From: Streptomyces sp. NBC_00287
GTDB lineage: Bacteria; Actinomycetota; Actinomycetes; Streptomycetales; Streptomycetaceae
Length of the DNA: 64,000 bases
NCBI RefSeq assembly: GCF_036173105.1
Contig: NZ_CP108053.1
Location: 5,890,001 to 5,954,000, forward strand
Direction of reading: 5' to 3'
The stretch's first letter is position 1. Each line of letters begins with the position of its first letter. A program made the position numbers and the translations under genes. Of this stretch, positions 25,395 through 33,329 are shown piece after piece. The notes under the pieces were generated by a model that did no database searches, had not been told where the DNA came from, and was given only the letters and a program-made list of their open reading frames with translations.

Positions 25395-26078
25395 ATGACG
25401 ACCCCGGAGCGCTCCTCATCTGTGCCGCAGCCGCCGGTTCCGCCTGCTCGGGACCGGGTGTATCGCTCGCCCATGGGCATGGTGGCCGGCGTTTTGTTGC
25501 TGGGCATTGTGCTCTGGCTGGGGATCGATGCGGTGATTCAGGGGGACGGGCGGACGCCCTGGCTGGCGCTTGCTTCGATGATTCTTGTGGTGCCGGGGGT
25601 GGCCGCGTTCACCTTGCGGCCGGCTGTCTTTGCCAATGAGGAGCGCCTGCGGGTCCGAAACCCGTTCCGGGTGGTTGTGGTGCCCTGGGGGCAGGTCGCC
25701 TCTTTGCGGTCCGGGTACTCCAATGAGGTCGTTGCCAAGACCGGGGCGAAGTATCAGCTGTGGGCGATTCCTGTTTCGCTGCGGGCTCGGAAGAAGGCGG
25801 CCAGGCGCTCCGCTCGGGCGGAGGCCGAGAAGAGCGGCCGGGGCGGACGGGGTGCTGGGCTCGGACTTGGTTTTGGGGGGCTCGGGGGCGGCGGTGAGAT
25901 CGACGGGCCCGCGCGTGCTGAGACCGACAAGGTGATGGATGACCTTCGGGAGCTGTTGGAGGCTCGGGAGAAGGCGGAGTCCGCGCAGGGGGATGTTGCT
26001 GTGCGGTGGGCCTATGAGGTTGTTGGGCCTGTGGTGGCGGGGGCGGTTTTGTTGGTCGTCCTGCTGGTGGTGGGCTGA
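25395..26078 (+). CDS. Membrane protein with bacterial PH-like domain
   Basis: A 227-residue protein with two N-terminal hydrophobic segments (about 28-50 and 55-75) and one at the very C-terminus (205-227). The central part reads like a bPH6-type domain: ANEERLRVRNPFRVVVVPWGQVASLRSGYSNEVV with a Trp in the first strand turn. A Gly-rich, positively charged stretch (RGAGLGLGFGG) follows. Function unknown. It is read toward a second, larger PH-like membrane protein, and similar pairs suggest they work together. Confidence 0.7.
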   Translation: MTTPERSSSVPQPPVPPARDRVYRSPMGMVAGVLLLGIVLWLGIDAVIQGDGRTPWLALASMILVVPGVAAFTLRPAVFANEERLRVRNPFRVVVVPWGQVASLRSGYSNEVVAKTGAKYQLWAIPVSLRARKKAARRSARAEAEKSGRGGRGAGLGLGFGGLGGGGEIDGPARAETDKVMDDLRELLEAREKAESAQGDVAVRWAYEVVGPVVAGAVLLVVLLVVG

Positions 26079-26169
26079 AGGGCTCGCCTTCGGTGGCCTT
26101 CAGGGGATGCCGCCAACGCCCTTCGTCAGGTACTGCAACCAACTTGGTCGTTCGCTTGTCTCGTCAGCC

Positions 26170-27735
26170 ATGACTACTGATGTTCGGCCGCCCTTGCCTC
26201 GGCCCTTGCCTGAGTCTGCTGTGCCTGAGGGGTGTCTGAGCTGGGATGGTGAGCCGGCTCGGGGTTGGCTCGTGGAGTCGCCGCCTCGGTGGGTGCGGTA
26301 CTACGAGGTTGTGGGCCTCGGGGTCGTGGGGGTTGTGCTCGCGCTGGGGTTCGGCGGGGTGGAGCCGTATCTCGCGGCCTTGGTGCCGCTTCAGGTTCTG
26401 TGGGTGTGGGTGCGGCCCGAGGTGGTGCGGGTTTCGGCGCCGGGGCTTGTTGTTGCCGTTGGCCTGGAGCGGGTGGGGTGGGTGGGCCTGGTCGGGGCCG
26501 TCCTGCTCGCCGGGGTCTGCCTGGGGCTTGCTGAGGTGCGGTTGCGTGCTCGGCGTCGGCAGCGGGCCGTTGCTCTGGCTGCCGCCGGGGGTGTCACGGC
26601 GGCTGTGTCGGGCGGTGACGTGCCCTTGCGGCGGGGTGTGTGGCTCGGTGTGGTCGGGCTGTTCGCGGTGATGCTGGGGGGTTTGTTGGTCCAGGTCCCC
26701 GGTTCGGCCGGGTGGCTGTCGATCGGGCTCGGGCTCACCGCCCTCGTCTCCGCCGGGCTCGGGCGGTACCGCGCCGCTCGGTTGCGGTCCGCCCCCGTGC
26801 CCGTGCTGCGCGTGCTCGTGCGCGATGACGAGGCGGCCCGGACCCAGGTGTTCGCCGCCGATGACGTGGCCGCGCTGCGGCCCCTGTTCACCGTCTCCGC
26901 GCTGTCCTCGGCCGCCGAGGAGGAGGGCGAGGAGACCGATGACGATGATGACGATGATGACGATGACGACGTTGACGACGATGATCTTCTTGAGCTGATC
27001 GAGGACGACCAGCCCGGGCCCCTGCGCGAGGCCGTGCTCTACGGGGTGCCCTGGGACGGGGCCGAGGTCGTCATCGTCAGTGCCGATGAGGAAGAGAGCG
27101 AGCCGCCGCTCGTGGAGCGGTCGGTCGGGCCTGTCCGGCCGGCGTGGGACGCCCCGGTGGTCGAGAAGCGGCCGACCGATGTGGCGATGGTTCCGCAGCC
27201 CGTGCTGCGGTGGCGTGCGGGGTGGCTGGACTGGGTGGCTGCGCTGCTGCTGGCGCAGTGGGGCGTCTGGCTGAGCTGGGCCGTGTTCACCGATGCCGGG
27301 GCCGCTCTCTGGAAGCAGATCCTGGTGGCCGTACTGGGGCTGTTCGGGGCGGCTCGGGTGCCGGTCAAGGTGGGCTGGCGGATCACCGCCGACCGCGCCG
27401 GGCTGTGGATCAACGGCCTGTTCAAGGTGGTCCACATCCCCTGGGACGACTTCCGTTCCGCCCGTCACCGGTCGACGGAACTGAAGCTGCGCTGGCGCGG
27501 CGGTGAGTCCTGGGCCGTGGCCGCGCCCGGTTGGAAGTGGCTGGAGCGGCGGCGCGCGCTGACGCATCCGTACGACCGGCTGACCGCCGAACTCAACACC
27601 CTGCGCACGGAGCCCGCTCTGCGGCCCACGGGGGACAGTGCCGAGGGGGAGCGGGGCCGGGTGCTGTGGCCGTGGGCGTTGGTGCTTGCGGTCGGCTGGG
27701 TCGCGGTCCTGGTCGTCACTCGGGCCGGTCTGTAG
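26170..27735 (+). CDS. Large membrane protein with PH-like segment and poly-Asp tract
   Basis: A 521-residue polytopic protein of unknown function. About seven hydrophobic segments are visible, followed by an acidic low-complexity linker with eleven consecutive Asp (26938-26985, GAY codons), then two more membrane segments and a C-terminal PH-like block (ITADRAGLWINGLFKVVHIPWDDF, about 1250 bases into the gene) that resembles the domain of the upstream neighbour. The ribosome site before ATG 26170 is weak, so the start is tentative. The last 80 bases before the stop are repeated 177 bases downstream in the same frame. Confidence 0.7.
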   Translation: MTTDVRPPLPRPLPESAVPEGCLSWDGEPARGWLVESPPRWVRYYEVVGLGVVGVVLALGFGGVEPYLAALVPLQVLWVWVRPEVVRVSAPGLVVAVGLERVGWVGLVGAVLLAGVCLGLAEVRLRARRRQRAVALAAAGGVTAAVSGGDVPLRRGVWLGVVGLFAVMLGGLLVQVPGSAGWLSIGLGLTALVSAGLGRYRAARLRSAPVPVLRVLVRDDEAARTQVFAADDVAALRPLFTVSALSSAAEEEGEETDDDDDDDDDDDVDDDDLLELIEDDQPGPLREAVLYGVPWDGAEVVIVSADEEESEPPLVERSVGPVRPAWDAPVVEKRPTDVAMVPQPVLRWRAGWLDWVAALLLAQWGVWLSWAVFTDAGAALWKQILVAVLGLFGAARVPVKVGWRITADRAGLWINGLFKVVHIPWDDFRSARHRSTELKLRWRGGESWAVAAPGWKWLERRRALTHPYDRLTAELNTLRTEPALRPTGDSAEGERGRVLWPWALVLAVGWVAVLVVTRAGL

Positions 27736-28165
27736 GGGTTGCGGGGGGTTACGGCGCGGTCGGCCACGCCAGGGCCGTGTGCGCCTCGCAGCGCCCTGCG
27801 GCCCATGTGGGGCAGCGCTGAGCGGGAGCGGGGCCGGGTGCTTTGGCCGTGGGGGTTGGTGCTCGGGGTCGGCGGGCTTGGCGGTGCGCCCAGAGGGTCA
27901 GGGCCAGCAGGCCCTCGGCGCCTACGGCGACGTAGGCGAGGAGGGCAGGGGCGGGAAGCGCGTGCGGGTCTCTCGGGGTGTCGGCCGGAAGGCGGTTGAG
28001 GACACGGCGGCGGCTTCTGGGCTTACGTGGTGTGCGCTTGGCGGTCCACGGTTGCCCGGAGGGTGCGGTGGGGCGTGCAGCCAGCGTCAACTGCCGCTCC
28101 GAAATCACCCGATGGGGTGCCTCCGTGCGGGGCACCCCATCGTCGGTTGTTGTTGCTGCTGCGGA
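27736..28165. other. Intergenic region with decayed duplicate of the upstream gene end
   Basis: Between the PH-like gene and the mutase. Positions 27796-27878 imperfectly repeat 27619-27701 at an offset of 177 bases (59 codons), so in frame 1 the sequence after the stop again encodes ERGRVLWPWGLVL. On the minus strand, 27749-28135 is open for 128 residues and contains a coding-looking hydrophobic stretch (ALLAYVAVGAEGLLALTLW); it could be a small membrane protein but has no good ribosome site. The mutase terminator lies at 28110-28142. Confidence 0.5.
28110..28142 (-). terminator. Terminator after phosphosugar mutase gene
   Basis: A perfect 12-bp inverted repeat (28110-28121 with 28131-28142) with a 9-base loop, 24 bases beyond the mutase stop on the minus strand. 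Confidence 0.75.
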
Positions 28166-29797
28166 TCAGATGCCTGCCGCCGCCGACAGGTCCCGCTTGA
28201 TCGCCTCCAGGAGGTCGGTGGCCCTGGCGCGGGCCCCCGGGAGGGCGGAGAGGTCGGCGACCGGCACGACGACCTCCAGATAGCACTTCAGCTTCGGCTC
28301 GGTGCCGCTCGGGCGGACGATCACACGGGCGCCGTCCAGGGCGTAGCGCAGGCCGTCGGTGGGCGGGAGCTTGTCCGTGCCCTGGGTGAGGTCCTCGGCG
28401 CGGGTGATGGCCATGCCCGCCAGCTCGGTCGGCGGCTGCTCGCGCAGTCGGCGCATGGCGTCCGCGATGACGGAGAGGTCCTCGACACGGACCGAGAGCT
28501 GGTCGGTGGCGTGCAGCCCGTGCTCGACGGCGAGGTCGTCGAGCAGGTCGAGCAGCGTGCGGCCCTGCTCCTTCAGCTCGGAGGCGAGTTCGGTGATCAG
28601 CAGGGCGGCGGTGATGCCGTCCTTGTCGCGTACGCCGTCGGGGTCGACGCAGTAGCCGAGGGCCTCCTCGTAGCCGTAGCGCAGGCCGTCGACGCGGGCG
28701 ATCCACTTGAAGCCGGTGAGGGTCTCCTCGTACGGGAGGTTCGCCTTCTCGGCGATCCGGCCGAGGAGGGAGGAGGAGACGATGGATTCGGCGAAGGTGC
28801 CGCGCGCTCCCCGTCGGACCAGGTGGGCGGCGAGCAGGGCGCCTACCTCGTCGCCGCGCAGCATGCGCCACTCGTTGTTGTCCTTGACGGCCACGGCGCA
28901 GCGGTCGGCGTCGGGGTCGTTGGCGATGACGAGGTCGGGGTTCGTCTCGTGGGCCTTGGCGAAGGCCAAGTCCATCGCGCCGGGCTCTTCCGGGTTGGGG
29001 AAGGCGACGGTGGGGAAGTCCGGGTCGGGCTCCGCCTGCTCGGCGACGAGCGCTGGCTCCGGGAAGCCGGCCCTCGCGAACGCGGCGAGCAGGACGTCCT
29101 TGCCGACGCCGTGCATGGCCGTGTAGACCGTGCGGGCGGTGCGCGGGGAGTCCTGGGCGAGGACGGCGTCCGTGCGGGCGAGGTAGGCGTCGAGGACGCG
29201 GTCGTCCAGGGTCTCCCAGCCGGTCTTGGGGCGGGGGACGGTGGTCAGGGAGCCGATGGCGGCGATCTCGGCGGCGATCTCGGCGTCGGCCGGGGGCACG
29301 ATCTGGGAGCCGTCGCCGAGGTAGACCTTGTAGCCGTTGTCGCGGGGCGGGTTGTGGCTGGCGGTGACCTCTACGCCGGCGACCGCGCCGAGGTGCCTTA
29401 TGGCGTACGCGAGGACGGGGGTGGGGAGGGGGCGGGGGAGTACGGCTGCCCGGAGCCCTGCGCCGGTCATGACGGCCGCCGTGTCGCGGGCGAAGTCCTC
29501 CGACTTGTGGCGGGCGTCGTAGCCGATGACGACCAGTCCGCCCTCCTGGCCCTGCTTCTTCAGGTACGCGGCGAGGCCGGCTGCGGCGCGGATGACGACC
29601 GTGCGGTTCATGCGCATGGGGCCGGCGCCGATTTCGCCTCGCAGGCCCGCTGTGCCGAACTGGAGGGTGCCGGTGAAGCGTGCGGTGAGCTCTGCGGTGT
29701 CCTTGGCGTCGATCAGCTCGGCGAGTTCGGCACGGGTGTCCGTGTCGGGGTCCTCGGCCAGCCATGCCTTGGCCCGGGCGATGAGATCGTCGTGCAC
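28166..29797 (-). CDS. PGM/PMM-family phosphosugar mutase, probable phosphopentomutase
   Basis: A 543-residue alpha-D-phosphohexomutase-superfamily enzyme of the PGM2/YbbT branch. All four active-site loops are visible: the phosphoserine loop TASHNPPRDNGYK, the metal loop NDPDADRCAV, the sugar-binding loop YGYEEALGY, and the phosphate loop RPSGTEPKLK. In the PGM2 branch phosphopentomutase activity (ribose 1-P/deoxyribose 1-P to 5-P) is known, and this window has phosphorylases and deoC but no deoB, so that reaction is the best guess; phosphoglucose/phosphomannose activity is the alternative. It lies downstream of the purine phosphorylase on the same strand, separated by repeat copy B. Confidence 0.85.
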   Translation of the reverse strand: MHDDLIARAKAWLAEDPDTDTRAELAELIDAKDTAELTARFTGTLQFGTAGLRGEIGAGPMRMNRTVVIRAAAGLAAYLKKQGQEGGLVVIGYDARHKSEDFARDTAAVMTGAGLRAAVLPRPLPTPVLAYAIRHLGAVAGVEVTASHNPPRDNGYKVYLGDGSQIVPPADAEIAAEIAAIGSLTTVPRPKTGWETLDDRVLDAYLARTDAVLAQDSPRTARTVYTAMHGVGKDVLLAAFARAGFPEPALVAEQAEPDPDFPTVAFPNPEEPGAMDLAFAKAHETNPDLVIANDPDADRCAVAVKDNNEWRMLRGDEVGALLAAHLVRRGARGTFAESIVSSSLLGRIAEKANLPYEETLTGFKWIARVDGLRYGYEEALGYCVDPDGVRDKDGITAALLITELASELKEQGRTLLDLLDDLAVEHGLHATDQLSVRVEDLSVIADAMRRLREQPPTELAGMAITRAEDLTQGTDKLPPTDGLRYALDGARVIVRPSGTEPKLKCYLEVVVPVADLSALPGARARATDLLEAIKRDLSAAAGI

Positions 29798-29855
29798 GTC
29801 GGGTCAACCTCTCGTGTGTTCGTGCGGCGCGGTGGGGGTGACGGCGAGTTTTGTT

Positions 29856-30033
29856 CGCCCCCGCCGCCCCTACCCGTCCCATCCTCCAGGGGCTGCCGCC
29901 CCTTCGACCCCGCCCAGGGGGCTCTGCCCCCTGGACCCCCGCTCCTCAAACGCCGGAGGGGCTGATTTAGCAGGCCGAAGGGGGGTCTGGGGGCGCAGCC
30001 CCCAGGGATGGGACGGGTAGGGGCGGCGGGGCG
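29856..30033. repeat. Long palindromic intergenic repeat, copy B
   Basis: Bounded by the same ends as copy A (29856-29880 and 30010-30033, 24-25 bases, one G fewer on the right). Inside are the hairpins CAGGGGGC-TCT-GCCCCCTG and the CTCCTCAAACGCCGG block. It occupies nearly all of the spacer between the purine phosphorylase 3' end and the mutase start. Confidence 0.7.
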
Positions 30034-30050
30034 AAAAAGTTCCGTCGGAC

Positions 30051-30875
30051 TTACAGGCGGCCCAACACCTGCGCCAGCAGTGAACCCATCTGGGTGGCGC
30101 TGTCGCGGCCGGCCTGGAGGACTTCCTCGTGGTTCAGGGGCTCGCCCGTCATACCCGCGGCGAGGTTCGTGACCAGGGAGATACCCAGCACCTCCGCACC
30201 CGCCTCACGCGCCGCGATCGCTTCGAGGACCGTCGACATACCCACCAGGTCCGCCCCGATGACCCGAGCCATCCGGATCTCCGCGGGAGTCTCGTAGTGC
30301 GGGCCGGGGAACTGGGCGTAGACACCCTCCTCCAGCGTGGCGTCGATCTCCTTGCACAGGGCGCGCAGCCGGGGGGAGTACAGATCCGTCAGGTCCACGA
30401 AGTTCGCGCCCACGATCGGCGACGTCGCCGTGAGGTTGATGTGGTCGCTGATCAGGACCGGCTGCCCCGGGCGCATGCCCTCCCGCAGACCACCGCATCC
30501 GTTCGTCAGCACGACCGTCTTGCAGCCCGCCGCGACCGCCGTACGCACACCGTGCGCGACCGCGGCCACTCCACGGCCCTCGTAGTAGTGCGTACGGCCG
30601 AGAAAGACCAGCGCCCGCTTGGCACCGATCTGGTACGAGCGGATCTTGCCGCCGTGGCCCGCGACCGCCGGCGGCGGGAACCCGGGCAGCTCGGTGACCT
30701 GGAACTCGGCGTCGGGATCGCCGAGGGCGTCCACGGCCGGCGCCCAGCCGGAGCCCATCACGAGGGCGACGTCGTGGGTCTCGGCGCCCGTCAGTTCGCG
30801 CAGGCGAGCGGCGGCGGCGTCGGCGGCGGCGTACGGGTCGCCCTGGATGTCGTCCGGAAGAAGAGATGCGTTCAC
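30051..30875 (-). CDS. Purine nucleoside phosphorylase
   Basis: A 274-residue phosphorylase of the trimeric PNP/MTAP class, cleaving inosine, guanosine and deoxy forms to base and (deoxy)ribose 1-phosphate. Motifs include the phosphate-binding VMGSGWA (N-terminus), GRTHYYEGRG, the base-binding LTNGCGGL and the VGMSTVLEA and SLVTNLAAG blocks. The start is GTG 30875; the operator at 30901-30912 lies 25 bases upstream. With add it completes purine nucleoside breakdown. It is followed by repeat copy B and then the mutase gene. Confidence 0.94.
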   Translation of the reverse strand: MNASLLPDDIQGDPYAAADAAAARLRELTGAETHDVALVMGSGWAPAVDALGDPDAEFQVTELPGFPPPAVAGHGGKIRSYQIGAKRALVFLGRTHYYEGRGVAAVAHGVRTAVAAGCKTVVLTNGCGGLREGMRPGQPVLISDHINLTATSPIVGANFVDLTDLYSPRLRALCKEIDATLEEGVYAQFPGPHYETPAEIRMARVIGADLVGMSTVLEAIAAREAGAEVLGISLVTNLAAGMTGEPLNHEEVLQAGRDSATQMGSLLAQVLGRL

Positions 30876-30900
30876 GCCGACGAGGGTAGCCGGTCAATGC

Positions 30901-30912
30901 CTACGCGCGTAG
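30901..30912. promoter_or_regulatory. Nucleoside-regulon operator (CTACGCGCGTAG, perfect palindrome)
   Basis: Twenty-five bases before the purine phosphorylase start. The next gene upstream is also on the minus strand and ends 60 bases or more away, so the site belongs to the phosphorylase. Confidence 0.8.
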
Positions 30913-30971
30913 ATGACAGAGCCCACGGGATGGCGATCGTTGTCTTGTTGTTTCCGACGAAACGCGCGCGG

Positions 30972-31205
30972 TCAGCCGTCCGGGACAAGGACTTCCCCCT
31001 CCTCGAAGGCCGCGACCGCGAAGACCAGCAGTCGGCCGCGGCTGACCACGTACTCGACCAGGATCTCCCGCGTGAGCCGGATCGTGCGCTCGGCCCCGGT
31101 GGAGCCGATGGCCCGGGACTTCGGATGGAACGGATCGGCGGCCAGGAGGGAAATGCCCCGCTCGAAGAAGCCCCCGTCCTCAGCAAGGCCGCTTCCGCAG
31201 CTCCA
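30972..31205 (-). CDS. Coding-looking reading frame without a usual start codon
   Basis: This minus-strand frame is open for 77 codons from 31205 to a TGA at 30972-30974. From about 31184 it has strong G/C third-position bias and reads like a protein: GGFFERGISLLAADPFHP, then TIRLTREILVEYVVSRGRLL and FEEGEVLVPDG. No ATG, GTG or TTG occurs in frame before the protein-like part; the frame begins inside the 3' end of the cyclotransferase-like gene, 1-2 bases out of phase. Possible readings: a decayed gene, a start at a rare codon, or access by frameshift from the upstream gene. I do not recognise the family. Confidence 0.5.
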   Translation of the reverse strand, partial: WSCGSGLAEDGGFFERGISLLAADPFHPKSRAIGSTGAERTIRLTREILVEYVVSRGRLLVFAVAAFEEGEVLVPDG

Positions 31206-31617
31206 TCACATAGTCGTGCGGCGCCCCCGCCGACTCCGCCGCGTCCGCGATCTCGCCCAGGTACCGTGCCGACGGCAGGCCGCCCTCGTAGCCGTTCAGG
31301 ACGTAGACCCACGCCGACTCCTCGCCCTCCAGCGTGACCGCGCGTACCCGGGCCCGGCGGTAGACGCCGAGGCCCACGCCCTCCCAGCGGTCCAGGGACT
31401 CCTCGTCCATGGGGGCGATGTCGTACAGCGCGACGAAGACCTGGGAGAAGGGATCCTCGACGATCGTCGCCAGGGCGCCCTCCCAGCCCATCTGCTCGCC
31501 CCCGAAGGTCAGCCGCCACCCGTTCAGCCAGCCGGTGGCGCGCAGCGGCGAATGCGGGGCGCGGCGGGTCATCAGCCGCGCGTCGAGGTTGCCGGCGTAC
31601 GCGGCGTAGAGCGACAT
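31180..31617 (-). CDS. Gamma-glutamylcyclotransferase-like protein
   Basis: A 145-residue protein with the GGCT-like/AIG2 pattern: YAAYAGNLD near the N-terminus (the substrate-loop YGSNL-type motif), the GWRLTFGGEQMGW block, the conserved acidic residue in DEESLDRWEGVGLGVYRR, and WVYVLNGYEGGLPS. Members form pyroglutamate from gamma-glutamyl amines or act on related amides; the physiological substrate is unknown. The ATG at 31617 is divergent from the LpdA-type gene about 100 bases away. Its stop lies inside the start-less reading frame that follows. Confidence 0.82.
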   Translation of the reverse strand: MSLYAAYAGNLDARLMTRRAPHSPLRATGWLNGWRLTFGGEQMGWEGALATIVEDPFSQVFVALYDIAPMDEESLDRWEGVGLGVYRRARVRAVTLEGEESAWVYVLNGYEGGLPSARYLGEIADAAESAGAPHDYVMELRKRPC

Positions 31618-31714
31618 GGGGAGAGGGTACGGCAGGGCGCATCGCGCGTCCCTCCCGTAACAGTGGGGTCTCGGGCGGGGCCCTGGGCCGTAGCACCGCG
31701 GTGCGTGCGGGACA

Positions 31715-33163
31715 ATGGAGTACGTGACTCGGATCGTGATCATCGGTGGCGGACCCGGCGGATACGAGGCGGCCCTGGTGGCCGCCCAGCTCGGCGCGGA
31801 GGTGACCGTCGTCGACTGCGACGGTCTGGGCGGGGCGTCGGTGCTCACCGACTGCGTGCCGTCGAAGACCCTTATCGCTACGGCCGAGGTGATGACCACC
31901 TTCGATTCGTCGTACGAAGAGCTCGGCATCATCGTCGCCGACGACACCCCCCACATCGACACCCCCGCGCGGGTCGTCGGCGTGGACCTCGGCAAGGTCA
32001 ACCGCCGGGTGAAGCGGCTCGCGCTCGCGCAGTCGCACGACATCACCGCCGCCGTCACCCGGGCCGGCGCCCGGGTCATGCGCGGCCGTGGCCGCCTCGA
32101 CGGCATGCAGGCCCTCGACGGCTCCCGCAAGGTGGTCGTGGCCGCAGCCGACGGCACCGAGGAGACCCTCGTCGCCGACGCCGTCCTCATCGCCACCGGC
32201 GGTCACCCGCGCGAGCTGCCCGACGCCCAGCCCGACGGCGAGCGCATCCTCAACTGGACCCAGGTCTACGACCTCGACGAGCTGCCGGAAGAGCTCATCG
32301 TGGTCGGCTCGGGTGTCACCGGTGCCGAGTTCGCCGGCGCCTACCAGGCCCTGGGTTCCCGGGTCACCCTCGTCTCCTCCCGCGACCGCGTGCTGCCCGG
32401 CGAGGACTCGGACGCCGCCGCCGTGCTCGAGGACGTCTTCCGGCGGCGCGGCATGAACGTCATGTCCCGCTCCCGCGCCGCCGCCGCCAAGCGCGTCGGC
32501 GACCGCGTCGAGGTCACCCTCGCCGACGGCCGCGTCATCACCGGCTCGCACTGCCTCATGGCCGTCGGCGCCATCCCGAACAGCGCCGGGCTGGGCCTCG
32601 AGGAGGCCGGCGTCAGGCTGCGCGACTCCGGTCACATCTGGACCGACAAGGTGTCGCGCACCACCGCCCCCGGTGTGTACGCCGCCGGCGACGTGACCGG
32701 CGTCTTCGCCCTCGCCTCCGTCGCGGCGATGCAGGGCCGTATCGCCATGTACCACTTCCTCGGCGACGCCGTCGCCCCGCTGAACCTGAAGACGGTCTCC
32801 TCGAACGTCTTCACCGACCCGGAGATCGCCACCGTCGGCTACAGCCAGGCGGATGTGGACGGCGGAGTCATCGACGCCCGTGTCGTCAAGCTCCCGCTGC
32901 TGCGCAACCCGCGCGCCAAGATGCAGGGCATCCGGGACGGCTTCGTCAAGATCTTCTGCCGTCCGGGCACCGGCATCGTGGTCGGCGGTGTGGTCGTCTC
33001 CCCGCGCGCCTCGGAACTGATCCACCCCATCTCGATCGCCGTCGACAACAATCTGACGGTCGAACAGATCGCGAACGCGTTCACCGTGTACCCCTCCCTT
33101 TCGGGGTCGATCGCCGAGGTGGCCCGGCAGCTGCACACCCGCAAGACCGGCGGCGAGATCTGA
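31715..33163 (+). CDS. LpdA-type NAD(P)H-quinone dehydrogenase
   Basis: A 482-residue flavoprotein of the dihydrolipoamide-dehydrogenase superfamily: FAD fingerprint IVIIGGGPGGYEAA at the start, a second Rossmann motif VVGSGVTGAEFAG, the FAD motif GVYAAGDVTG and a C-terminal dimerisation domain. The redox-disulfide motif is incomplete, GGASVLTDCVPSK, with Ser42 where the first Cys should be, so it cannot act as a lipoamide dehydrogenase. The same loss is seen in mycobacterial LpdA (Rv3303c), a quinone reductase. ATG 31715 is used; GTG 31724 (MTRIVI, as in LpdA) is equally likely. Confidence 0.88.
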   Translation: MEYVTRIVIIGGGPGGYEAALVAAQLGAEVTVVDCDGLGGASVLTDCVPSKTLIATAEVMTTFDSSYEELGIIVADDTPHIDTPARVVGVDLGKVNRRVKRLALAQSHDITAAVTRAGARVMRGRGRLDGMQALDGSRKVVVAAADGTEETLVADAVLIATGGHPRELPDAQPDGERILNWTQVYDLDELPEELIVVGSGVTGAEFAGAYQALGSRVTLVSSRDRVLPGEDSDAAAVLEDVFRRRGMNVMSRSRAAAAKRVGDRVEVTLADGRVITGSHCLMAVGAIPNSAGLGLEEAGVRLRDSGHIWTDKVSRTTAPGVYAAGDVTGVFALASVAAMQGRIAMYHFLGDAVAPLNLKTVSSNVFTDPEIATVGYSQADVDGGVIDARVVKLPLLRNPRAKMQGIRDGFVKIFCRPGTGIVVGGVVVSPRASELIHPISIAVDNNLTVEQIANAFTVYPSLSGSIAEVARQLHTRKTGGEI

Positions 33164-33175
33164 CGGCTTGAACCG

Positions 33176-33198
33176 ACTCCCCGCTGGTCACGGGGAGT
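33176..33198 (+). terminator. Terminator after LpdA-type gene
   Basis: An 8-bp stem ACTCCCCG/CGGGGAGT with a 7-base loop, 12 bases after the stop codon. Confidence 0.65.
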
Positions 33199-33329
33199 TG
33201 TCGAGCATGCGTGCGGCATAGGCACGGGGCGTAGCTCCTATACCACTTCCCGCCCTCCTGTGCGAACAACTTCTGCTATTCGGCGCAAACTGCTGAAACC
33301 AGACGGTCGTTGGGGTTACTGTCAGTTTC

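Noticed and set aside
27638..29965. 775-residue plus-strand frame opposite the mutase gene
   Set aside because: It is the antisense shadow of the phosphosugar mutase; its residues are Gly/Asp/Val/Arg repeats without family character.
31321..31360. CGCGCGTA near 31339 as another nucleoside operator
   Set aside because: Only half the palindrome is present and it lies within the cyclotransferase-like coding sequence.
30872..33136. 754-residue minus-strand frame covering the LpdA gene
   Set aside because: The same region encodes a clear flavoprotein on the other strand; the long frame arises from GC bias.
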